Of a stretch of 38,526 nucleotides of DNA, positions 31,850 through 38,526 are shown one piece after another. The notes under the pieces were generated by a model that was given only the letters and a program-made list of their open reading frames with translations, did no database searches and was not told the origin of the DNA. The stretch spans positions 1 through 38,526 of the forward strand of contig DISL01000113.1 of the NCBI GenBank assembly GCA_002421845.1, written 5' to 3'. The translations under genes were made by a program, and so were the position numbers. How positions within the stretch are numbered: position 1 is the first letter of the stretch; each line of letters starts with the position of its first letter. This stretch comes from Epsilonproteobacteria bacterium UBA6211 (GTDB lineage Bacteria > Campylobacterota > Campylobacteria > Campylobacterales > Arcobacteraceae).

Positions 31850-32787
31850 AAAAAGAGTTGTTGTTTTCTTTTGCATCGCCTTCTCGGGATGATTTAAATG
31901 TTTACGGCTATAAATTCGGGAGTGAAAAAAGCGATAAAAAAATAGCTATTATTTCAGGACTTAACGGAGAAGAGATTTCAGGAGTGTTTGCTTGTTCTCA
32001 GTTGGTGAGATTTTTAAATGAGAAATCGGTACATAATCCTGATTTTGTGAATTGTGAGATATTGATTGTACCTTCAGTAAATCATTTTGCATTGAATATG
32101 GGAAAAAGATTTTGGCCTTTGGATAATACGGATATAAATGTAATGTTTCCAGGGTATGATAAGGGTGAAACTACCCAAAGAATAGCTCATAAACTTTTTG
32201 AAGTTCTTAAAGATTATGAATACGGGATTATTTTGGAAGATAGAAAAGATAAAGGAAATTGTCTCCCTTATATCAAACTAATCAAAACAGGATATGAAGA
32301 TATTGACGGTGCAAAAGAATTTGGATTACCGTTTATACATACTAAAGATTTTGAGCCTATAGATAGCGGTTCGTTGCTTTATAATCTAGGTGTGTGGAAT
32401 ACAAAAGCATATTCTATAGTATTTGGTTCAAAAAACAATATTTTTAAAGACGATGCTACTATGGTTATTGATTCTTTGATTAGATTTTTGTCGTCAAAAA
32501 ATGCAATTAATTTTAGTATTTTCGGCGGTAATAAAAGTTCTTTAATCAATAGGGATAATATTGAGGTGATTAAGGCAAAAACCGCAGGTATTTTTAAACC
32601 GAATATCAAGCCATCTACAAGGGTAAAAAAAGGTGACGTTTTGGGTATTATTTATGATTCTATGACCGGTGAAACAAAAGAAAAAATTGTTTCGTGTGTT
32701 GATGGGGTAGTGACTTGTTTGTATAGTTATCCACTTATTTTTGAACACACAGTGGCTTTTAGGATAGCAAGATTTGATACTATCTAA
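31846..32787 (+). CDS. AstE/aspartoacylase-like paralogue lacking zinc and catalytic residues
   Basis: This 313-residue protein aligns along its length with the preceding hydrolase, but its active site is degenerate. GIHGDE is GLNGEE (zinc His becomes N40). DLNRVFPG is DINVMFPG (Arg becomes V99). The AIDIHSS His is replaced in IILEDRK (D132). The catalytic Glu of VVEMG becomes F193 in SIVFGSK. The fold and the C-terminal beta domain (KKGDVLGIIYDSMTGE) are retained, and the frame is intact. It therefore looks like a purposeful pseudoenzyme, perhaps a regulatory or substrate-binding partner of its neighbour. It overlaps its neighbours at both ends (ATGA upstream; 14 bases with the DUF309 gene). 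Confidence 0.88.
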   Translation: MKKELLFSFASPSRDDLNVYGYKFGSEKSDKKIAIISGLNGEEISGVFACSQLVRFLNEKSVHNPDFVNCEILIVPSVNHFALNMGKRFWPLDNTDINVMFPGYDKGETTQRIAHKLFEVLKDYEYGIILEDRKDKGNCLPYIKLIKTGYEDIDGAKEFGLPFIHTKDFEPIDSGSLLYNLGVWNTKAYSIVFGSKNNIFKDDATMVIDSLIRFLSSKNAINFSIFGGNKSSLINRDNIEVIKAKTAGIFKPNIKPSTRVKKGDVLGIIYDSMTGETKEKIVSCVDGVVTCLYSYPLIFEHTVAFRIARFDTI

Positions 32788-33100
32788 TAGTATAGTTAAA
32801 GAGTTTAAAACACTGATAGAAGAGGGTAGATTTTATGAAGCCCATGAAGTCTTAGAAGAGTTCTGGTTTCCTAATAGGCATAGTAAAAACCCCTTTTATA
32901 ATACGCTTAAAGGTTTTATTAACGCTTCTGTGAGTTTTGAGTTATATAAAAAGGGTAGGGTAAATCAAAGCAAACAAGTATGGAATAATTACTTAAAACT
33001 TGTTCAGATTGATGAATTGGAAGATACTGACCTAAAAAGACAAATGTTTGAAATTAAATATTTTCTTGATGAGATTCAATCTTCGATTTGCAATCATTAA
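32774..33100 (+). CDS. DUF309 domain protein
   Basis: This 108-residue helical protein carries the DUF309 signature FYEAHEVLEEFW (18-29) with a His-x3-Glu arrangement, followed by LKGFINASVSFELYKKGR. The family has unknown function and is widespread. The start is TTG at 32774, in the end of the previous gene, with AGGA about 9 bases upstream. This marks it as the last gene of the ATP-grasp operon. Its last 47 bases overlap the 3' end of the PAS-GGDEF-EAL gene on the opposite strand, so both messages share a complementary stretch. Confidence 0.85.
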   Translation: MILSNSIVKEFKTLIEEGRFYEAHEVLEEFWFPNRHSKNPFYNTLKGFINASVSFELYKKGRVNQSKQVWNNYLKLVQIDELEDTDLKRQMFEIKYFLDEIQSSICNH

Positions 33101-35576
33101 GATTTGAGAGTTGTTTTGGACGGCAGAATAGATACCCTTGTCCAAAATCAACACCTAGCTTTAATAAAATATCTTCTTGTTCTTTGTATTCTATACCTTC
33201 TGCAACAGTCTTGTATCCGAAACTTTTTGAAATAGCAATAATAGCTTTGATAACAGATTGATTGTTGCTCGTAGTAAGATCATCAATAAACGATTTGTCT
33301 ATTTTAATAATATCAATAGGGAGTTTTTGTAAATAGTGCATTGATGAATATCCTGTACCGAAGTCATCTATTATTATTTTGAATCCGATTTCTCTTAGTT
33401 TATTTAACGTATCTTGAATATCCATAATATTTTTCATAATATAAGTTTCCGTAATCTCTATCCCTATGTTTGAAGCTGACATATTCGTCGAATCAAGTAT
33501 TACTTTTATATCTTCTATGAAATTATTATCTACAAGTTGTAAGGTGGATACATTGATAGAAATCATCTCTATTTTAATCTTTTCTTGTAACTGTTTGAAA
33601 TCTTCACACGCTTTTTTGAAAACAAAAAGACCGATTTGATTTATAAAACCTGTCTCTTCTGCAATATAAATAAAATCACTAGGACCGACATTTCCCATAG
33701 TTGGGTTATTCCATCTGATAAGAGCTTCAACACTAAATACATCTTTTGTTGCAAGATTGTATTTTGGTTGATATACGACGTAAAACTCTTCATTTCTAAG
33801 GGCTTTTGCCAATGATTGCTCGATATTGAGTCTAGTATGGACGGTACTTGATAAATCTTTTGTATAAAACTCAAATCTATTTTTACCCTCTTGTTTTGCT
33901 TTGTACATAGCAGTGTCTGAATGTTTTAATAAACTTAATAAATCATCGCCGTCTTGAGGAAATCTAGCTATACCTATACTACATCCAACCTGCAAGGAGT
34001 GATTTGCTATAAAAATAGGTTGATTTACCGTTTCGATTATTTTTTTAGCAACTATCTCTATAATTTGGTCGTTTGTAGTGTATTCTATTAGTATAGCAAA
34101 TTCATCACCACCGACTCTAAATATATAGTCATCGCCTCTTAGAACATCTGTAAATCTATTTGCTATCTCTTTTAGTAATAAATCGCCTATATCATGACCT
34201 AAACCATCATTTATTATTTTAAATCCGTCTAAATCTAAAAATAAAATTGCAAAATGGCTACCATCTTCTAATGCTTTATCTATCAACTCATTTACTTTTC
34301 TTTCTAAACTTCGTCTGTTTGGTAGCATTGTTAGATTATCATGATTGGCAATAAACTCAACTTTCTCTTTTTGTCTCACATAATCGGTTATATTTAGTTT
34401 GATGGCAAGGTAGCCGGTCAGTTCATCATCGTTTATAATAGGTGTTATAGAAGCTGTCTCATAATATACTTCGCCATGTTTATTGATATTTACAAACTCT
34501 CCAGTCCATTTCTGACCTTTGTCTAGAATTTCATTCATTTGATGATAAAATTCGCTCGGCATTTTACCTGATTTTAAAATACTAGGTTCTTTACCTAAAG
34601 CTTCATCTTTTGTATATCCAGTGATTTTTTCAAAAGATTCATTTACGTAAGTGATTTTTCTATTTTTATTGGTCATAACTATTGAGTTATCGCTATTTTC
34701 TACTGCATATTTAAAAGCGGTCAACTCTTTTTTTGTTTTTAAAGATTTGAAATAAGATATGATAAGAGTAATTAACAACACTGACGATATTATCAATAAG
34801 AGTTGTGACATTCTTTGTTGATTTTCAATACTTGCGTCATACTCACTACGCAAAATATTTTCGATATTTGTTAATACTAACATAGTATCTATAGACATAT
34901 AATCGAGTTTTATCGTATTTAATCTTATAACATCATTTAGTGTTGCGTTGTATTTGGTGTACAAAAATCTAAAGTCTGAGTTTTGATATTTTGATGATAA
35001 TACATTTAGGTTATTGAGCCCCAATTTTAAAGTATCGTCATCCAAATTTATATTAATAAATAGTTTAAATAAATTTGTAATTGAATTGTCTATAACTAAA
35101 ATATCAGCAGGTTTATCCGTAAGATAGTTTAATTTTATATGTTTTGTAAGTTCTATAATATAATTTAGTGAACCTATAACGGCTGAATTGTTTGATTTAA
35201 AACGTTCTATGTATTCATGCTTTTGAGACCATTTATTATTTAAGAGTTTAACCGTCGGTTTTAAATTTTCTCCAAATTCATTGTAAAGATTTTCATCTTT
35301 TAGCGTATTTAGTAATTCGTATGTTTTATCCACTTTTTTGACAACATCGTCATAGTTTATAAAAGTTGCTTTATTTTGTATTAAAGCTTCAAATTCACCG
35401 TTTAATATTTTAATATTATTGATAGTAGTCTGGTAGTGGTTATAGCTTTTTATTTTTTTATTGATTTGTTCTAAATTATAAACAAGTAGCGTTAGAAAAA
35501 CAATAAATAACAATAAGAAAATCAATACAGGATCAAAGTATTTTATTATCTTCTTTATAAAATTTGTATTATTCAT
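33054..35576 (-). CDS. Membrane PAS-GGDEF-EAL protein (c-di-GMP metabolism)
   Basis: This 840-residue sensor has two membrane helices (about 16-34 and 257-275) framing a helical periplasmic domain of some 220 residues. A PAS domain (about 285-400, with YVNESFEKITGYT and EPSILKSGKMP) comes next. The diguanylate cyclase domain has intact GGDEF (489-493) and an I-site RGDD (480-483) five residues upstream. The phosphodiesterase domain has EAL (617-619) in SVEALIRW and DDFGTGYSS. Both enzymes look active, so one may dominate under a signal. Its ATG overlaps the last 8 bases of the cytochrome c peroxidase gene, so the two are coupled. Confidence 0.95.
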   Translation of the reverse strand: MNNTNFIKKIIKYFDPVLIFLLLFIVFLTLLVYNLEQINKKIKSYNHYQTTINNIKILNGEFEALIQNKATFINYDDVVKKVDKTYELLNTLKDENLYNEFGENLKPTVKLLNNKWSQKHEYIERFKSNNSAVIGSLNYIIELTKHIKLNYLTDKPADILVIDNSITNLFKLFININLDDDTLKLGLNNLNVLSSKYQNSDFRFLYTKYNATLNDVIRLNTIKLDYMSIDTMLVLTNIENILRSEYDASIENQQRMSQLLLIISSVLLITLIISYFKSLKTKKELTAFKYAVENSDNSIVMTNKNRKITYVNESFEKITGYTKDEALGKEPSILKSGKMPSEFYHQMNEILDKGQKWTGEFVNINKHGEVYYETASITPIINDDELTGYLAIKLNITDYVRQKEKVEFIANHDNLTMLPNRRSLERKVNELIDKALEDGSHFAILFLDLDGFKIINDGLGHDIGDLLLKEIANRFTDVLRGDDYIFRVGGDEFAILIEYTTNDQIIEIVAKKIIETVNQPIFIANHSLQVGCSIGIARFPQDGDDLLSLLKHSDTAMYKAKQEGKNRFEFYTKDLSSTVHTRLNIEQSLAKALRNEEFYVVYQPKYNLATKDVFSVEALIRWNNPTMGNVGPSDFIYIAEETGFINQIGLFVFKKACEDFKQLQEKIKIEMISINVSTLQLVDNNFIEDIKVILDSTNMSASNIGIEITETYIMKNIMDIQDTLNKLREIGFKIIIDDFGTGYSSMHYLQKLPIDIIKIDKSFIDDLTTSNNQSVIKAIIAISKSFGYKTVAEGIEYKEQEDILLKLGVDFGQGYLFCRPKQLSNLNDCKSKIESHQENI

Positions 35577-36483
35577 AGTTATTGGTTTTTCCTGTTAGGG
35601 ATTTTAGAAAAGCAACTATTTTATAAACTTCATCTTCACTTAACGATTTTCCAAGCTGATAGTGTGCCATAAACTTGACTACGCTATCTAGTTCATCTAT
35701 CCTTCCATCATGTAAATAAGGAGCTGTTAGCTCTATATTCCTAAGCGTAGGTACTTTAAAATAATATTTGTCCATTTCATTTTGTGTAACTTCAAATCTA
35801 CCTTTTGAATCACTTTTTAGCTGAGATATAACTCCAAATTTTGCATATAAATTGCCTCCAACGTTTATCCCATGGTGACAAGCAATACAACCTTGGTTTT
35901 TAAACAGCTCATAACCCTCTTTTTGGTCTTTTGTGATTGCATTATTATCGCCCATAAGGTATCTGTCAAAGGGTGAATTAGGAGTTGTAAGCGTTTTTTC
36001 AAATTCAGCTATAGCATCTGTGATATTTTGTGGTGTTATTCCATCTTGATATAGTTCGTCAAATTTATTTTTGTAGTGGGTTTTTTCCATTTTAGGTATT
36101 AGCTCATTGAAATTATGCCCCATTTCGATGTGATTTGTGATTGGTCCAAGTGCTTGTTCTTGAAGATTTTTTGCTCTGCCATCCCAAAATTGAACAAAAT
36201 TAAAAACAGCATTTAGTACGGTAGGAGCATTTATATTACCCATTTGACCGTTTATTCCAACGGAAAATTGTAAATTGTCATCGCCACCTTGGTCCAGTAG
36301 ATGACAGCTATGACATGATATGGAGTTGTCTTTAGATAAGATAGTATCAAAAAATAATTCTTTACCTAAAGAGGCTTTTTTCTTATCAATATCCATCTTA
36401 ATCGGTATCGGTGTTATGGGTTCTGTAGCAAATAAAAAAGATAGTAATAATACACAGTAGATAATCGGTTTCAAATTACACAC
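35569..36483 (-). CDS. Di-haem cytochrome c peroxidase
   Basis: This periplasmic enzyme reduces hydrogen peroxide with electrons from cytochrome c. The 304-residue precursor has a hydrophobic export signal (about 5-20, ending FLFATEP). Two haem-binding sites follow: CHSCH (57-61) and CIACH (199-203). Family sequences NAPTVLNAVFNFVQFWDGRA (86-105) and TLRNIELTAPYLHDG are present. The mature length is close to bacterial CcpA types. It is the first gene of a two-gene minus-strand operon with the PAS-GGDEF-EAL gene, and complements the cytoplasmic desulforubrerythrin in peroxide defence. Confidence 0.94.
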   Translation of the reverse strand: MCNLKPIIYCVLLLSFLFATEPITPIPIKMDIDKKKASLGKELFFDTILSKDNSISCHSCHLLDQGGDDNLQFSVGINGQMGNINAPTVLNAVFNFVQFWDGRAKNLQEQALGPITNHIEMGHNFNELIPKMEKTHYKNKFDELYQDGITPQNITDAIAEFEKTLTTPNSPFDRYLMGDNNAITKDQKEGYELFKNQGCIACHHGINVGGNLYAKFGVISQLKSDSKGRFEVTQNEMDKYYFKVPTLRNIELTAPYLHDGRIDELDSVVKFMAHYQLGKSLSEDEVYKIVAFLKSLTGKTNNYE

Positions 36484-36649
36484 CTATATATGAACAATAT
36501 GAGGTATTGTACAATAATGTAAGTAAAATATAAATAAAACATAAAACTTTAAATTTATATAAATGTTTTTATAGAAGCTTTAATACTTTAATATTGAATT
36601 AAGACTAATTCAAATATACTTATATTTAGCTCAGTAATGAAGGCATAAT

Positions 36650-38526
36650 ATGCATAATAAAGCTTTAGGTTGTGCTATCTTCACATATGACGGTTTGTTG
36701 TTTGAACTGTCCATGAGTTTTATTAATATTGAAATAGGTGATATTGACTTTAATATCATGAATTCTCTTGAAAAAATATCAAAATACCTCAATGCCGATA
36801 GGGCATATTTATTTACCTATGATTATACACATAAAATAACAACCAATACTCATGAATGGTGTAATCAAGGGATACCTTCACAAATACAAAATCTTCAAAA
36901 TATACCAATAGATCTTGCTTCAGATTGGATTGAAAGACACGAAAAAGGTGAAATTGTTTTTATTGAAGATATACAAAATATAAGTAGTTCACCGTTAAAA
37001 GATGTTTTATTACAACAAGAGATAAAAAGTATGGTTGCGATACCTATGCTTTATAAGGGGGTATGCCTAGGTTTTGTAGGATTTGATTTTGTAAAAAATT
37101 ACCATAAGTTTAATGATGAAGAAACAAAGTTATTTTCATTATTTGCAAAACTTTTGGTTAACGTACATGATAAAATAAAAATCGAAAAAGCTCTTAGAGA
37201 TAGTGAACAGCACTATAGAACTCTAGCTAACGGCGGTATGGCACTTATATGGACTTCAGATACGGATAAACTTTGTAATTACTTTAACGAACCTTGGCTA
37301 AGGTTTACCGGAAGAAAATTGGAACAAGAGCTAGGAAATGGATGGGCACAAGGTGTCCATCCTGAAGACTTTGATTATTGTTTGGATATATATGTCACTC
37401 ATTTTGACCAACAAAAACCTTTTTCTATGGAGTATAGATTAAAGAATTATCAAGATGAGTATAGATGGATTTTGGATTTAGGCAATCCGAGATATGACGT
37501 TGATGGGAAATTTCTTGGATATATAGGGTATTGTTATGACATTACGGATAGAAAAAAAGATGAAGAAGCTTTGAAAATCAAAACAAAAGAGTTAGAACAT
37601 GCAAATAATAAGCTAACTCTATTTTCAACGGTTTTTACAGAATCTTGTGAAGGTATCATTATTACTTCACATAATGGAGTTTGTATAGATATTAATGACT
37701 CCTTTGTGAGTTTGACTGGGTATGAAAAATCCGATATTGTAGGTCATAATCCATCTATGTTGAAATCGGGGCATCATTCAACAGAATTTTATTCTAAAAT
37801 GTGGGATGATTTAAAAAGTAAGTCATATTGGCAAGGTGAAGTTTGGAATAGGAGAAAAAACGGTAATTTATATGTTGTTCAGCTTTCCATATCTGCCGTT
37901 AAAGACAAGTCAGGCAATACAAGTCATTATGTAGGGATATTTCATGATATTACCAATATCAAAGAGTATCAAAAAAATTTAGAATATTTGGCTAACTATG
38001 ACGCTTTGACCTCTTTGCCTAATAGAAATTTATTATTGGATAGATTGAAACAGTCTATGGCTCAAACACTAAGACATCAAAACTTACTAGGCGTTGTTTT
38101 TATTGATTTGGACGGTTTCAAATTGATTAACGATACATATGGGCATGATTGTGGTGATAGATTGCTTGTTACTATATCAAATAGGTTAAAACTATCATTA
38201 CGTGGTGTAGATACTATAGCAAGGCTTGGTGGTGATGAATTTGTTGTATTGCTTAGTGATTTAAAAACTAAAGAAGATTCTTTTCATACATTAACAAGAA
38301 TTTTACAGACTATAAATGATGAAGTTCTTGATAACAATAATAGGCTATTGGTTTCTGCTAGTTTGGGTGTTAGTTTTTATCCACAGCAGGATAAACGTAT
38401 TGATTTTAGTGAATTAATAAAACAAGCCGATAAAGCTATGTATCAAGCTAAATTAGAAGGTAAAAATAGATGTATGATTTATGATGATTTAAAAGATGAT
38501 TTTGTGGCTCCGAATGCTGGATTCGA
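36650..38526 (+). CDS. GAF-PAS-PAS-GGDEF diguanylate cyclase, 3' end beyond the window
   Basis: An open frame runs from ATG 36650 to the window edge (625 codons seen), so it is incomplete. A GAF domain (about 30-175; ADRAYLFTYDYTHK, SMVAIPMLYKGVCLGFVGFD) comes first. A PAS/PAC domain (about 190-305; DSEQHYRTLANGG to YCYDITDRKK) and a second PAS (about 325-445; SHNGVCIDINDSFVSLTGYE) follow. The GGDEF domain has its motif at 527-531 and an I-site RGVD five residues before. No membrane helix is seen, so it senses cytoplasmic signals. An EAL domain may follow outside the window. It is divergent from the peroxidase gene. Confidence 0.92.
   Translation, partial: MHNKALGCAIFTYDGLLFELSMSFINIEIGDIDFNIMNSLEKISKYLNADRAYLFTYDYTHKITTNTHEWCNQGIPSQIQNLQNIPIDLASDWIERHEKGEIVFIEDIQNISSSPLKDVLLQQEIKSMVAIPMLYKGVCLGFVGFDFVKNYHKFNDEETKLFSLFAKLLVNVHDKIKIEKALRDSEQHYRTLANGGMALIWTSDTDKLCNYFNEPWLRFTGRKLEQELGNGWAQGVHPEDFDYCLDIYVTHFDQQKPFSMEYRLKNYQDEYRWILDLGNPRYDVDGKFLGYIGYCYDITDRKKDEEALKIKTKELEHANNKLTLFSTVFTESCEGIIITSHNGVCIDINDSFVSLTGYEKSDIVGHNPSMLKSGHHSTEFYSKMWDDLKSKSYWQGEVWNRRKNGNLYVVQLSISAVKDKSGNTSHYVGIFHDITNIKEYQKNLEYLANYDALTSLPNRNLLLDRLKQSMAQTLRHQNLLGVVFIDLDGFKLINDTYGHDCGDRLLVTISNRLKLSLRGVDTIARLGGDEFVVLLSDLKTKEDSFHTLTRILQTINDEVLDNNNRLLVSASLGVSFYPQQDKRIDFSELIKQADKAMYQAKLEGKNRCMIYDDLKDDFVAPNAGF

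Noticed and set aside
33641..33874. Minus-strand 77-codon ORF in the EAL region, and similar antisense or shifted ORFs throughout.
   Set aside because: They lie wholly inside well-supported coding genes and show no independent protein features.

Overview
The window looks like chromosome from a low-GC Campylobacterota (Epsilonproteobacteria) bacterium, probably a free-living, Sulfurimonas- or Arcobacter-like member; the genus cannot be fixed from this sequence. The evidence is the gene content: a Campylobacter-type desulforubrerythrin beside a PerR-like regulator, an ilvB-ilvN-lpxD run leading into ftsK, a formyl-THF cyclo-ligase-rny pair, and TATAAT-type -10 boxes without a clear -35.

Layout. 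1-5175 is core: 5' end of pyrD (minus), a tiny membrane ORF overlapping glyS, an RRM RNA-binding protein with a long leader, zupT (minus), desulforubrerythrin (minus) divergent from perR. 5236 to about 14800 is an accessory defence island, all genes on plus: a single-chain type IIG-like restriction-methylase, an unknown partner gene overlapping it, a 42-residue basic peptide gene, an unknown coiled-coil protein, a frameshifted YhcG/DUF1016 nuclease, and a Septu-like PtuA/PtuB pair. Two 345-bp, highly structured direct repeats bracket the DUF1016 gene, and a rearranged third relative follows Septu. 14801-16510 holds a mini tail-collar protein, an unknown coiled-coil protein and a small Cys-rich protein.

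16579-28046 is core again: ftsY and a TlpA-like lipoprotein (minus), formyl-THF cyclo-ligase, rny, a heptamer tandem repeat, rsmD, an OppC/DppC-type permease, a flagellin-like protein (minus), ilvB, ilvN, lpxD and ftsK. ftsK appears to start at an ATT codon.

28138-33100 is the most interesting part: six tightly packed, mostly overlapping genes. They encode a circularly permuted ATP-grasp, a short alpha-E protein, a transglutaminase-like Cys protease, two tandem AstE/aspartoacylase-like M14 proteins (the second has lost its zinc-site and catalytic residues) and a DUF309 protein. A perfect 12-bp inverted repeat surrounds the operon's -10 box, and its right arm contains the first gene's Shine-Dalgarno. 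This looks like an amidoligase plus peptidase system that makes and trims an unknown small peptide or amide product.

33054-38526 encodes c-di-GMP signalling: a di-haem cytochrome c peroxidase overlapping a membrane PAS-GGDEF-EAL protein (minus), and divergently a GAF-PAS-PAS-GGDEF protein cut by the window end. No tRNA, rRNA, CRISPR array, integrase or transposase gene was recognised.
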